Below are positions 51,663-61,422 of a stretch of DNA of 64,000 nucleotides, one piece after another. Under the pieces are notes generated by a model. That model searched no databases, was not told where the DNA came from, and was given only the letters and a program-made list of their open reading frames with translations. Position 1 is the first letter of the stretch. The number at the start of each line of letters is the position of its first letter. The DNA is from Solibacillus silvestris. Its GTDB lineage: Bacteria > Bacillota > Bacilli > Bacillales_A > Planococcaceae. The DNA lies in the NCBI GenBank assembly GCA_001586195.1, contig CP014609.1, positions 1,090,001 to 1,154,000 of the forward strand, written 5' to 3'. Position numbers and translations under genes: made by a program.

Positions 51663-51695
51663 AAAAGACTGCTCTCGTTAATGAGCAGTCTTTTT
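51663..51695 (+). terminator. Terminator after the 43-aa gene
   Basis: AAAAGACTGCTC (51663-51674) pairs with GAGCAGTCTTTT (51683-51694), then T run. Confidence 0.85.
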
Positions 51696-51728
51696 GTTTT
51701 TTAGCTGCGCCGTTGGAGGCGTAGAAAT

Positions 51729-53342
51729 ATGCAGTTAAAAGCAGAAAACATTACGAAAATTATCGGTGGCAACACCATTTTTAAGGATCTTTCTATAGAA
51801 GTAAATACAGGTGAACGTATCGCAATTGTCGGTCGAAACGGCAGCGGAAAAACGACATTATTTAAAGTGCTGGCAGACATTGAACAGCCGGATGAAGGAC
51901 GGATCATAAAATCGAAAGGTCAAACAATCGGTTACTTGCATCAAATTCCCCGATACACAGATACATCCGTTTTTGATGTATTGTCAAAAGCATTTGCTGA
52001 ATTACATCAAATTAAAGACCGTTTAGCTCATTTGGAAAAGCGGATGGCAACTGATTTATCGGAGAAGATTTTAAATCAGTACGGTGAGCTGCAAGAGCAC
52101 TATTTAGCAAAGGGCGGATACGAAATCGAAGCGAAAATCGCATCGATCGCCAATGGACTCGCGATTACAAAGTTATTAGATCAACCTTTTGATGCGCTGA
52201 GTGGTGGAGAAAAAACAAAGGTAATGCTCGCTCAAATTTTATTGCAGCAGCCAGATATTTTGCTGTTGGATGAACCGACAAATCATTTGGATCTTGCTGC
52301 AACACAGTGGCTTGAAGATTATTTACAATACTTCAGAGGTACCGTTGTTGTAATCTCGCATGACCGGATGTTTTTAAATAAAATTGTTCAGTATGTGGCA
52401 GAAATTGAAGACGGCCAAATTTGGGTAAGTAAGGGTAACTATGATCAGTACATTAATAATAAAGAAGCAAAAATAGCGCAACAGTTTGCGGCATATGACG
52501 AACAGCAAAAAAAGATTCAGAAGATGAAAGAGGCGATTCGCCGATTACGACAATGGGCGAATGAAGCGTCTCCTCCGAATCCTGATTTATACCGTAAAGC
52601 AAAAGTAATGGAGAAAATGCTGGCACGAATGGAAATCGTCAAGAAGCCAAAAACCGAGCGACATATGAATTTACAGCTGAAAACGGAAGACCGGACTGGA
52701 AAAGAAGTGTTTATGCTGAAAAACATTTCCCACGGGTTTGAACATGACTTTTTATTTATGGATGTTGATTTATCGATACATTTTCAAGATAGGGTAGCGA
52801 TTGTTGGGAATAACGGTACGGGAAAATCCACGTTATTAAAAATTCTATTAGGAGAAATTACGCCGGTTGATGGAGAGGCAAGACAAGGGAGCAATTTAAA
52901 AATCGGTTACCTTGCACAGCAGTTTGACCAATTGAACGGCAAGCAGCGTCTTATCGATGCATTCCGAGAGCGGGTGTCATTAACGGAATACGATGCGCGG
53001 CATATGCTCGCCAAATTTTTGTTTTACGGTCATGATGTATTTAAAAAAGTGGATCAACTAAGCGGCGGGGAAAAAATGAGGCTTCGACTAGCTCAATTAA
53101 TGATTCAAAAATGCAATGTTCTCGTTTTGGATGAACCAACGAACCATCTTGATATTGAGTCGAGAGAAGCGCTTGAAGAAGCATTGGAGAACTTTGAAGG
53201 AACCATTCTTGCAATTAGCCATGACCGCTATTTTTTGCAAAAACTATTTACGAGAACGGCTTGGCTGGAAAATCAACAGCTAACCGTTCATGATGGTCCA
53301 TTTGAATGGGCGCAGTCGAAACAAAAGGAGTTAAGCAAATGA
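51729..53342 (+). CDS. ABC-F family ATPase (housekeeping type)
   Basis: A 537-residue twin-ATPase translation factor without membrane domains. First ABC: Walker A GRNGSGKTT (residues 35-43), LSGGEKTKV, LLLDEPTNHLDLAATQWLEDYL. Second ABC: Walker A GNNGTGKST, LSGGEKMRLR, VLDEPTNHLDIESREALEEAL. The interdomain linker (about 240-320) is moderate in length and contains RRLRQWANEASPPNPDLYRKAKVMEKM, as in Uup/YdiF-type factors rather than the Lsa type at 16048. Probable role: relieving stalled or difficult translation. The downstream ASCH gene overlaps by 4 nt. Confidence 0.85.
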   Translation: MQLKAENITKIIGGNTIFKDLSIEVNTGERIAIVGRNGSGKTTLFKVLADIEQPDEGRIIKSKGQTIGYLHQIPRYTDTSVFDVLSKAFAELHQIKDRLAHLEKRMATDLSEKILNQYGELQEHYLAKGGYEIEAKIASIANGLAITKLLDQPFDALSGGEKTKVMLAQILLQQPDILLLDEPTNHLDLAATQWLEDYLQYFRGTVVVISHDRMFLNKIVQYVAEIEDGQIWVSKGNYDQYINNKEAKIAQQFAAYDEQQKKIQKMKEAIRRLRQWANEASPPNPDLYRKAKVMEKMLARMEIVKKPKTERHMNLQLKTEDRTGKEVFMLKNISHGFEHDFLFMDVDLSIHFQDRVAIVGNNGTGKSTLLKILLGEITPVDGEARQGSNLKIGYLAQQFDQLNGKQRLIDAFRERVSLTEYDARHMLAKFLFYGHDVFKKVDQLSGGEKMRLRLAQLMIQKCNVLVLDEPTNHLDIESREALEEALENFEGTILAISHDRYFLQKLFTRTAWLENQQLTVHDGPFEWAQSKQKELSK

Positions 53343-53779
53343 ATAATATAGAAGCATTTTGGCAGCAATATTGTGATTCGGAAGGTATGGAAAATATCCG
53401 TTATAAAGAAGCATTTCAATTTGGTGAAAAGGCGGATTGGCTTGCAGGACTTGTCGAGGAGGGCACTAAAACCGCAACTTGCTCGAGTTTTCCGTTGTAT
53501 GAACGAGAAGGGGAAAGTTTACCGGAAATTGGGGACTATCAAATTGTTTTAAACAGTAAGGATGAACCGGTAGCGATCATACAATCCTATTCTATTGAAA
53601 TATACCCATTCAATGAAGTACCTGTTGATTTTGCTTTGGCAGAAGGGGAAGGTACTTATGAGGAATGGAAGGAAGCACATGTCGCGTTTTTTAGCAAAGA
53701 ACTCTCAGCGCAAGGTCTGGAATTTACCGAGGAAATGCTGACTGTTTGTGACCGCTTTAAAAAAGTTTTTCCTAAATAA
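53339..53779 (+). CDS. ASCH-domain protein
   Basis: A 146-residue ASCH (PUA-like) protein predicted to bind RNA. Hallmarks: FGEKADWLAGLVEEGTKTATCSSFPLYEREGESLPEIGDYQIVLNSKDEPVAIIQ, then EGTYEEWKEAHVAFF near the C-terminus. Some relatives are RNA or nucleoside hydrolases. ATG 53339 overlaps the ABC-F stop (ATGA), so the two are translated together; a translation-linked role fits that partner. Confidence 0.86.
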   Translation: MNNIEAFWQQYCDSEGMENIRYKEAFQFGEKADWLAGLVEEGTKTATCSSFPLYEREGESLPEIGDYQIVLNSKDEPVAIIQSYSIEIYPFNEVPVDFALAEGEGTYEEWKEAHVAFFSKELSAQGLEFTEEMLTVCDRFKKVFPK

Positions 53780-53814
53780 GATAAGAAAGCTACAATATTT
53801 AATAGCTAGACCTA

Positions 53815-53853
53815 AAAAATGGAGGGATTTGCTTAGGCAACCTCCATTTTTTT
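53815..53853 (+). terminator. Terminator after the ASCH gene
   Basis: AAAAATGGAGG (53815-53825) pairs with CCTCCATTTTT (53841-53851), extended by T run. Confidence 0.85.
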
Positions 53854-54007
53854 ACTGTTTTTGTTCAAGAACAACATTTCCTGGCAACAATTGCTATCGG
53901 CCATCGTTACATAATAGTTGCATAGGTTAATGTTTTTTTGATATATTAAATCTTGTTTTTCTCTATATAAAGGGAAAAATGTTTTGAATAGAAAGAGTGA
54001 TTACAAG

Positions 54008-55909
54008 GTGAAAAACTTAGTAAAAAATAAAAGCTTATTAAATAATTTCCTAGCGATTTTCGTTCTGGCCGTTTTAATGCTATGGGCGAAAACTTACATT
54101 ACACAAGTGACGCAGTTTAAGCTGGGTGTTGAGGGGCCGCTCCAGCAGTTTCTTTTATTGATCAACCCATTGGGATCTGCGCTACTATTTTTATCAGTTG
54201 CATTTCTGTTTAAAGGAAAAAGAAAACTGACAGTATTGATCTTTATCTATACGTTGATGACAATTCTTTTATTTGCAAATGCTGTATATTATCGTTTCTT
54301 CAGCGATTTTATTACACTACCTACGATATCTCAAACACAAAATTTCGGGGATTTAGGCGGCAGTGTATTAACTTTATTAAAACCTTATGATGTATTATTT
54401 TTTGTGGATATTTTCGTGTTGATCTATATTCGTTTTTCAAAAAAAATTAATTTCCAATCCGGCAAAATCGGATTTAAAATGCCGGCAGCAGTTGTGGCTG
54501 CGGCAATTATATTGTCTATTGTTAACTTGCAATTAGCGGAAGCAGATCGCCCGGATTTATTGAGCCGAGGCTTTGACCGCAGTTATATTGTAAAATATTT
54601 AGGAATGTACAATTATTCAATTTATGATTCTGTTAAAACGTTTGAAGCATCTTCAGAGCGTGCTTCAGCAGACAGCAGTGATATTGCGGAAATAATAAAC
54701 TATACAAATTCATTTTCATCTCAACCAAACGAGAAGTATTTTGGTAAAGCAAAAGATATGAATGTTATTTATTTACATTTGGAATCTATGCAGTCATTTT
54801 TAATTGACTATGAGCTTGATGGCGAACAAGTAACACCGTTTTTAAATTCATTGGTTAAAAATGAAAATACAATGTATTTCGATAACTTTTATCATCAAAC
54901 AGCGCAGGGCAAAACGTCCGATGCTGAATTTATGTTAGAGAATTCTTTATTCGGATTGCCACAAGGCTCGGCCTTTATAACGAAAGGACAAAATACGTTT
55001 GAAGCCGCACCATCGATTCTAAAAGATTATGGGTATACGTCTGCAGTATTCCACGGTAATAACGGCAGTTTCTGGAACCGAAATATGATTTATAATCAGT
55101 TTGGCTATGATGAATTTTTTGATGAAAGTTCATATGATACAGCCGATTCGAAAAATATGGCGGAGTACGGTTTAATGGATAAACCATTTTTCGAGCAGTC
55201 GCAAAGCTTGCTAGAAACATTGCCGCAGCCATTCTATACAAAATTCATCACGGTTGCCCATCACTTCCCATATAAGATTGACCAGGATTTAGTGTCGATC
55301 GGGAAAGCGACGACAGGTGATACGAGTGTCGATAATTATTTCCAGACAGCTCGATACGCTGACGAAGCAATTGAACAGTTCTTTACGTATTTAAAAGAAT
55401 CCGGTCTGTATGAAAATACAATGATTGTGATGTACGGAGACCATTACGGAATTTCCGACAACCATAATAAAGCGATGGAACAAATTATTGGTGAAGAAGT
55501 GACACCTGTTGTAAATGCCGATTTACAGCGTGTGCCTCTCTTTATTCATGTGCCGGGTATGGAAGGCGGCGTTAACCATACGTATGGTGGCCAAATAGAC
55601 CTTCTTCCGACAGTACTGCATTTACTTGGTGTTGAAACGAAAAACAATATTCATTTTGGGACAGACCTGCTATCGGAAGAGCATAGCGAAATCGTTCCGT
55701 TCAGAAACGGTAATTTTGTCAGCCCGACGATCTATTCATTGGACGGCAAATACTACGATCCGAAAACAGGCGAAATGCTCGATGAATCGAAAATGGAAAC
55801 AGCAGAAAAATTAAAAGCGATGGTAGAAGAAAAACTTCACTATTCAGATAAAGTTGTTAATGGGGATTTATTACGCTTTCATTCTAAAGATGGAAGTATA
55901 AAAGAATAA
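54008..55909 (+). CDS. ltaS: Lipoteichoic acid synthase family enzyme
   Basis: Membrane enzyme of about 633 residues that polymerises glycerol-phosphate from phosphatidylglycerol. Five N-terminal helices (about 10-190) precede an extracellular sulfatase-fold domain with the catalytic Thr303 in GKTSDAEF, HLESMQSFL earlier, and the metal ligands in VMYGDHYG and HHFPY. GTG 54008 is favoured by AAAGAGTGAT 6 nt upstream; TTG 53984 is in frame with a poorer site. Could be LtaS itself or one of the paralogues YfnI/YvgJ/YqgS. Monocistronic. Confidence 0.88.
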   Translation: MKNLVKNKSLLNNFLAIFVLAVLMLWAKTYITQVTQFKLGVEGPLQQFLLLINPLGSALLFLSVAFLFKGKRKLTVLIFIYTLMTILLFANAVYYRFFSDFITLPTISQTQNFGDLGGSVLTLLKPYDVLFFVDIFVLIYIRFSKKINFQSGKIGFKMPAAVVAAAIILSIVNLQLAEADRPDLLSRGFDRSYIVKYLGMYNYSIYDSVKTFEASSERASADSSDIAEIINYTNSFSSQPNEKYFGKAKDMNVIYLHLESMQSFLIDYELDGEQVTPFLNSLVKNENTMYFDNFYHQTAQGKTSDAEFMLENSLFGLPQGSAFITKGQNTFEAAPSILKDYGYTSAVFHGNNGSFWNRNMIYNQFGYDEFFDESSYDTADSKNMAEYGLMDKPFFEQSQSLLETLPQPFYTKFITVAHHFPYKIDQDLVSIGKATTGDTSVDNYFQTARYADEAIEQFFTYLKESGLYENTMIVMYGDHYGISDNHNKAMEQIIGEEVTPVVNADLQRVPLFIHVPGMEGGVNHTYGGQIDLLPTVLHLLGVETKNNIHFGTDLLSEEHSEIVPFRNGNFVSPTIYSLDGKYYDPKTGEMLDESKMETAEKLKAMVEEKLHYSDKVVNGDLLRFHSKDGSIKE

Positions 55910-55941
55910 GCAGAACAATTTAAAATTGAATAAATATACTC

Positions 55942-55986
55942 AGGCATCATCTATTTTGATTAATTCAAATGGATGATGCCTTTTTA
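55942..55986 (+). terminator. Terminator after ltaS
   Basis: GGCATCATC (55943-55951) pairs with GATGATGCC (55972-55980), followed by TTTTT. Confidence 0.85.
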
Positions 55987-56441
55987 TTATGGCTTAAAAA
56001 ATAATTATAAATATCCGAGTAAAGAAAAATACTTTTCAAAATCTATCGAAATACACGAAAAACTCTATTTGTTTCATAATAATTCACTATTGGAATTAAT
56101 GTTCATTTTACATATACCACAATGAATCGATATTTAAATTACCGTCTGATGTGATGTATTAACTTATATTGGAATATAAAGTGAAATTATGATTTGTTAT
56201 TAAAACCATAACATTAATCGTGGTATCAGTTAATTTTATTATTTAAAAGTACTAAATTGTTGAGAATAATTTCACCTGATTGTCTATATAAATTAAGAGA
56301 CAGATATTCAATTGCTTAATAGGTTGTAATCTTTTTGTATAAGCAACATATAGTGGGTTTTGGGAAAGCGAAACGATTTTAGAGTTTTTATGAGGCGATC
56401 TAAGCAATTCGCCACCCAATATACTAAGGGGGAATGAGTGT
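55987..56441. other. AT-rich intergenic region upstream of the acyl-CoA operon
   Basis: 455 nt without a supportable gene; the long minus-strand frame here only extends out of the thiolase gene. A loose promoter candidate is TTGAGA at 56259 with TCTATA 17 nt downstream. AAGGGGGAATGAG before 56442 is the thiolase ribosome site. No fatty-acid regulator operator could be recognised. Confidence 0.4.
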
Positions 56442-57560
56442 ATGAGAGAAGCCGTAATCGTCGCTGCAACACGAACACCGGTAGGCAGAAGAAATGGTGT
56501 CTTAGCAGAAGTACGAGCAGATGATTTAGCTGCAGATGTACTGGAGGAGGTAGTAAGTCGAGCAGGAATTGAAAAGGCACTTGTAGAGGATGTTATTTTC
56601 GGCTGTGTTTCCCAGACATTGGAGCAAGGCGGAAATATCGCACGAATTGCCGCACTGATGGCAGGCTTTCCGATTGAAGTGCCTGGTGTAACGATTGACC
56701 GGCAATGTGGCTCGAGTTTACAGGCAGTCCATTTTGCGGCACAAGCGATTATTTCTGGCGATATGGACATTGTCATTGCGGGTGGTATTGAAAGCATGAG
56801 TCGAGTACCGATGGGATCCAATATGGAGGGTACGCGTAAAAGTGATCGTATTAAAAAATATGAGTTGATCCACCAAGGTTTATCCGCAGAGCGAATTGCA
56901 GAACAATGGCAATTAACAGAGCAGGAAATTAATGAATATTCTGTGTTGAGCCAACAACGTGCCAGTGAAGCAATCAAAGCCGGCTATTTTAATGATGAAG
57001 TTGTAGCGATTGGTGATGTGGATACCGATGAAGGCCCGAGACCCGGAACAACCGTTGAAGTTCTGCAAGGCTTAAGGAAGCTGTTTAAAGAAGACGGATT
57101 TATTTCTGCCGGAACTTCATCACAAATGAGTGACGGTGCGTCGGCTGTACTCATTATGTCCAGTGATAAGGCAGAGGAACTCGGTGTGAAACCGATGGCA
57201 AAAATCATCGCGCGTACTGTCGTAGGTTCTGACCCGACACTTATGCTGACAGGCCCAATTGAAGCGACAAAACGTGTCCTTCAAAAGGCAAACTTAACGA
57301 TTGAAGAGATCGATACGTATGAAGTGAATGAAGCATTTGCTCCAGTACCAATAGTTTGGGCAAAAGAGCTGGGAGCCGATTTGTCGAAACTGAATCCGGA
57401 AGGTGGTGCAATTGCGCTAGGTCATCCACTTGGCGCAACCGGAACGAAATTATTAACTTCGATGCTTTATCGAATGGAGCGTAATAACCAACGTTACGGC
57501 CTGCTTGCGATTTGTGAAGGAATGGGCATGGCCAATGCCACAATTATTGAGAGAATTTAA
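56442..57560 (+). CDS. Acetyl-CoA acyltransferase (thiolase)
   Basis: Thiolase of 372 residues that cleaves 3-ketoacyl-CoA with CoA. The nucleophile is Cys89 in TIDRQCGSS; the C-terminal NPEGGAIALGHPLGATG gives the catalytic His, and ICEGMGMA the second Cys, where most thiolases have CIGGG. VNEAFAPVPIVW is also canonical. ATG 56442 has AAGGGGGAATGAG upstream. First gene of a seven-gene unit that includes a second thiolase, implying two different chain lengths or branch types. Confidence 0.92.
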   Translation: MREAVIVAATRTPVGRRNGVLAEVRADDLAADVLEEVVSRAGIEKALVEDVIFGCVSQTLEQGGNIARIAALMAGFPIEVPGVTIDRQCGSSLQAVHFAAQAIISGDMDIVIAGGIESMSRVPMGSNMEGTRKSDRIKKYELIHQGLSAERIAEQWQLTEQEINEYSVLSQQRASEAIKAGYFNDEVVAIGDVDTDEGPRPGTTVEVLQGLRKLFKEDGFISAGTSSQMSDGASAVLIMSSDKAEELGVKPMAKIIARTVVGSDPTLMLTGPIEATKRVLQKANLTIEEIDTYEVNEAFAPVPIVWAKELGADLSKLNPEGGAIALGHPLGATGTKLLTSMLYRMERNNQRYGLLAICEGMGMANATIIERI

Positions 57561-57589
57561 ATAAAGGCGATATTCATATTTTAAAGATT

Positions 57590-57603
57590 TGTAATCGCTT
57601 TCA
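57590..57603 (+). promoter_or_regulatory. Perfect CcpA cre site in the acyl-CoA operon
   Basis: TGTAATCGCTTTCA matches all 14 positions of TGWAANCGNTNWCA. It lies between the first thiolase and the first acyl-CoA dehydrogenase, 45 nt before the latter, where CcpA would act as a roadblock or control an internal promoter. Confidence 0.65.
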
Positions 57604-57647
57604 ATATAAAAAGGTGTTAAAAATATGATGAAGAGAGAGTGAATTCA

Positions 57648-58823
57648 ATGAATAAAACATTGGCGAAATCTAGAAAAGAGTCCCGTACATTTTTTAATGA
57701 TGATCATATTATGTTCAGGGATTCTCTTAGAAAATTTGTAGAAAAAGAAATTGATCCTTATTTTACACAATGGGAAAACGATCGTATTGTACCGCGTGAA
57801 TTATGGTTGAAGCTAGGCAGTCAAGGATTTTTATGTCCAAGCGTAGAGGAAAAGTACGGTGGGACGGGCTTAGACTTTATCTTTGATATTGTTTTGTCCG
57901 AGGAATTATCAAAAGTCGGCGGCGGCTTAAGTGGGATTGGTCTGCACAGCAATGTCGTAACACCGTATATCACTTCTTTTGGAACAGAAGAGCAGAAGAT
58001 GAAATACCTTCCGAAGTTTGTAAGCGGTGAATGGATTTCAGCAATTGCGATGACAGAACCGGGTGCAGGGTCTGATTTACAAAAAATGACGACGACTGCT
58101 GTGAAAGATGGATCAGACTATATTGTAAATGGTCAAAAAACATTCATTACGAACGGAATTCTTTCCGATGTCATCATCATCGCCTGTAAAACAGATCCAA
58201 AAGCGGTACCTGCCCATAATGGGGTAAGCCTATTGATCATTGAGAGAGGGATGGAAGGTTTCTCCCGTGGAAGAAAATTAGACAAGGTTGGTATGCATAG
58301 TCAGGATACAGCAGAACTGATTTTTGAAAATGTACGAGTACCTGCAGAAAATCTTCTTGGGGAAGAAGGAAAAGGGTTCTTGTATTTAATGCAAAAATTG
58401 CAGCAAGAACGTCTGCTCACAGCAGTAGGGGCAATTACCGCTGCAAAAGATATGCTGGATTTGACGTTGCAATATGTAAAAGAGCGGGAAGCGTTTGGTA
58501 AACCAATTGGTAAATTCCAGAATACACAATTTACACTGGCGGAAATTGCGACACAAGTAAAAATCGGCCAAACATTTGTGGATGATTTGATCTTACGCCA
58601 TTTAGAAGGACAGGATCTCGTGACGGAAGTATCAATGGCCAAATGGTGGACAACGGATATGGCTCGCAAAATATCAGTAGAGTGTATGCAATTACATGGC
58701 GGCTACGGCTATATGGAAGAATATAAGATTGCGAGACGATTCCGGGATATTGCCGTTACACCAATTTTCGCCGGTTCCAACGAAATTATGAAAGTCATTA
58801 TTGCCAAAAATTTGGGGCTGTAA
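57648..58823 (+). CDS. Acyl-CoA dehydrogenase (first of two)
   Basis: FAD enzyme of 391 residues that introduces the alpha-beta double bond in an acyl-CoA. FAD/substrate motifs: AIAMTEPGAGSDLQKM, YIVNGQKTFITNG, and the C-terminal MQLHGGYGYMEEYKIARRFRDI, where the first Glu of YMEEY is the expected catalytic base. ATG 57648 with AGAGAGTGA upstream is chosen; the GTG at 57639 is inside the site. Gap to the next gene is 68 nt. Confidence 0.92.
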   Translation: MNKTLAKSRKESRTFFNDDHIMFRDSLRKFVEKEIDPYFTQWENDRIVPRELWLKLGSQGFLCPSVEEKYGGTGLDFIFDIVLSEELSKVGGGLSGIGLHSNVVTPYITSFGTEEQKMKYLPKFVSGEWISAIAMTEPGAGSDLQKMTTTAVKDGSDYIVNGQKTFITNGILSDVIIIACKTDPKAVPAHNGVSLLIIERGMEGFSRGRKLDKVGMHSQDTAELIFENVRVPAENLLGEEGKGFLYLMQKLQQERLLTAVGAITAAKDMLDLTLQYVKEREAFGKPIGKFQNTQFTLAEIATQVKIGQTFVDDLILRHLEGQDLVTEVSMAKWWTTDMARKISVECMQLHGGYGYMEEYKIARRFRDIAVTPIFAGSNEIMKVIIAKNLGL

Positions 58824-58891
58824 TAAATCCGAAATTATTTCATCAAGTATAAACACATGATACGTAATATGAATTAATGAGGTGAGACGCA

Positions 58892-60085
58892 ATGAAAAAT
58901 GCCGTAATTATAGACTCTGTACGTACAGCAGTTGGTCGTATGGGCGAAACATTAAAAAATGTAGAGGTAGATTATCTTGCGGCAAAAGTGTTGGACGAAA
59001 TTACTGTTCGTACCGGAATTGGTAAGGATAAAATCGATGAAGTCATTATCGGACAAGCAAAGCAAAGTACTGATTCGCCTAATCTAGCCCGCTTAGCCCT
59101 TTTACGTGCAGGTTTTCCGATTGAAATTACCGGCTATACAGTTCACCGGCAATGCGGTTCAGGTCTGCAGGCAATGAATAGCGGTGCTCAGCAAATCATG
59201 TGTGGGCTTTCGGATATTATTATTGCGGGTGGAGCTGAAAGCATGAGCACAGCCCCATACTATTTGCGGAATGTCCGTTACGGTTACGGTGCTGGAAACG
59301 GTGAAATTCTCGATTCGAACACTGAAAGTCAACCACGTGCCCAGCCAATTGAAATATATGGCGCATTAACAATGGGAATGACTGCTGAAAACTTGGCTGT
59401 AAAATACGCCATTTCCCGAAGTGAACAAGATGAGTTTGCCATAAGGAGCCAGGAGAATGCAAAAAGAGCCATCGAAACGGGATTGTTCAAGGATCAAATC
59501 GTCCCATTTGAAGTGAAGACGAAAAAAGGAATGGTCGAATTTAAAGTAGACGAACATCCGAGGGAAACAACATTCGAAAGATTATCTCAATTAAAACCGG
59601 TTTTTAAAGAAAACGGTACAGTTACTGCCGGGAATACAAGCGGTCGTAATGATGGTGCGGGTGTGATTATGCTTATGTCGGAAGAAGCAGCTGCACAGTA
59701 TGATAAAAAACCTAAGGCGAAAATTATTGCGCAAGCTGTATCAGGAGTTTCACCGGAAATTATGGGAATTGGCCCTGCCCCGGCAACTAGAAAAGCGTTG
59801 CAATTAGCGGATTTAACACTTGATCAAATCGGTTTAATAGAATTAAATGAAGCCTTTGCAGCTCAATCCTTGGCCGTCATCAAGGAACTTGGCATGGATA
59901 TAAACCGAGTAAATGTAAATGGGGGCGCAATCGCACTTGGTCATCCGATTGGCGGCACAGGTGGTGTATTAATGACGAAGCTGCTTCATGAAATGGAAAG
60001 ACGTGGAGAAAAATACGGTCTAGTTACATTCTGTATTGGCGGCGGTCTTGGTATTACAACAATTGTTGAAAATATGCAGTTGTAG
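58892..60085 (+). CDS. Acetyl-CoA acyltransferase (second thiolase)
   Basis: Thiolase of 397 residues with nucleophile Cys88 in VHRQCGSGLQAMN, His in VNGGAIALGHPIGGTGG and second Cys in TFCIGGGLG. Compared with the first thiolase this one has the canonical CIGGG and a longer loop region (about 125-160), typical of degradative thiolases. ATG 58892 has GAGGTGAGA upstream. CoA-transferase gene follows after 23 nt. Confidence 0.92.
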   Translation: MKNAVIIDSVRTAVGRMGETLKNVEVDYLAAKVLDEITVRTGIGKDKIDEVIIGQAKQSTDSPNLARLALLRAGFPIEITGYTVHRQCGSGLQAMNSGAQQIMCGLSDIIIAGGAESMSTAPYYLRNVRYGYGAGNGEILDSNTESQPRAQPIEIYGALTMGMTAENLAVKYAISRSEQDEFAIRSQENAKRAIETGLFKDQIVPFEVKTKKGMVEFKVDEHPRETTFERLSQLKPVFKENGTVTAGNTSGRNDGAGVIMLMSEEAAAQYDKKPKAKIIAQAVSGVSPEIMGIGPAPATRKALQLADLTLDQIGLIELNEAFAAQSLAVIKELGMDINRVNVNGGAIALGHPIGGTGGVLMTKLLHEMERRGEKYGLVTFCIGGGLGITTIVENMQL

Positions 60086-60108
60086 ATACGGAACCGGAGC
60101 TGATCACG

Positions 60109-61395
60109 ATGAACAATACCGATTGGAAACCCCACTATACAAAAAAATGTACTACTGCTGAAAACGCAATCCAACTTATTGAATCCTCTCAAACGATATT
60201 TTTGGCACCGATGTGTAATGAACCTCAAGTACTTGTAGAAGAATTGATTCGTCAAAAGGCGCGATTACAAGAGATTTTATTATATACCATCATTTTAGGG
60301 AGTCCGTGTAAATATGCGGATCCCATATGTCACCCACACTTTAGAATTCGAACATTCTTAAATTCAACCTTATTGAAAAAAGCATACGAAAATAATAATT
60401 GTGATTACGTTCCTGTAAATTTCTCGGACATCCCTCGGTGGATCAAAGAAGAGAAAATTGATGTTGCACTTATTCAGGTTTCCCGTCCAGATGCAAACGG
60501 TTTTTGTAGTCTTGGTCTTTCGGTAGATGTTGTACAGACATTGATAAAGGAAGCGACGGTTGTAATTGCGGAAGTAAACAGCAATATTCCTTATACATTT
60601 GGAGAAACTCTCGTCCATGTATCCCAGATCGACAAGTTTGTTCCATCTGACCGACCGTTACTCACGATTCCAAACAGTCATCCGGCTAAAGAAGAATTAG
60701 CTATCGGTAATTACGTGGCAACGCTAATCCCTGATTATGCGACGATACAAGTTGGCGTCGGTAAAATCGCTGCTAGTATTGTCCGGTCACTCCAGTCCAA
60801 AGCAGGATTAGGAGTGCATTCGGGTTCGATTTCCGATGAGATTATGCAGCTCATTAATCTTGGAGTTATTACAAATGAACGAAAAGAGATCAACCGGCAT
60901 AAAACCGTTTGCACAACACTTACAGGAACAAATGATTTATATAAATTTTGTCATCAAAATAAAAGCGTTGAACTGTATCCGGTAAGTTACACCCATAATG
61001 CAGCGATTATATCGAAAATAAGTCATTTTTATTCAATTAACTCGGCGTTGGAAGTAAGCCTGTCCGGCCAAATCAATGCCGAGCAAGTTGAGGACTCCCA
61101 TGTTGTTGCAGGGGTTGGAGGTCAAATGGATTTCATTCACGGCTCAAAGCTTTCTTCAGGTGGAAGAGCAATTATTGCGCTGCCTTCTACGGCGAAAAAC
61201 GGATCGGAATCCCGGATAAAGATTCATACAAAATACGTGACGTCATTAAAGTCTGAAATCGACTACGTTGTCACAGAGTATGGTATTGCAAAACTGTTTG
61301 GAAAATCTTTAAGTGAACGGGCGCAAAACCTAATTGCCATTGCGCATCCGAAATTCCGGGCTGCTCTTACGGAAGAATACAAACAATTAGTGTAA
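60109..61395 (+). CDS. Acetyl-CoA hydrolase/CoA-transferase family protein
   Basis: A 428-residue CoA-transferase of the Cat1/4-hydroxybutyrate type. The catalytic Glu lies in INSALEVSLSGQINAE, and AGVGGQMDFIHGSKLSSGGRAIIALPST plus DYVVTEYGIAKLFGKSLSERAQNLIAIAHP are the family's C-terminal signature. It would activate the pathway's carboxylic acid by moving CoA from acetyl- or succinyl-CoA, avoiding ATP use. No acyl-CoA ligase is visible in the operon, consistent with this role. Confidence 0.87.
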   Translation: MNNTDWKPHYTKKCTTAENAIQLIESSQTIFLAPMCNEPQVLVEELIRQKARLQEILLYTIILGSPCKYADPICHPHFRIRTFLNSTLLKKAYENNNCDYVPVNFSDIPRWIKEEKIDVALIQVSRPDANGFCSLGLSVDVVQTLIKEATVVIAEVNSNIPYTFGETLVHVSQIDKFVPSDRPLLTIPNSHPAKEELAIGNYVATLIPDYATIQVGVGKIAASIVRSLQSKAGLGVHSGSISDEIMQLINLGVITNERKEINRHKTVCTTLTGTNDLYKFCHQNKSVELYPVSYTHNAAIISKISHFYSINSALEVSLSGQINAEQVEDSHVVAGVGGQMDFIHGSKLSSGGRAIIALPSTAKNGSESRIKIHTKYVTSLKSEIDYVVTEYGIAKLFGKSLSERAQNLIAIAHPKFRAALTEEYKQLV

Positions 61396-61422
61396 TGAAC
61401 CAAATAAGAAAGGATGTTAACT

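Noticed and set aside
56252-56977. 241-codon minus-strand open frame overlapping the first thiolase
   Set aside because: Low-complexity translation with no family features, antisense to a certain thiolase gene; a shadow frame.
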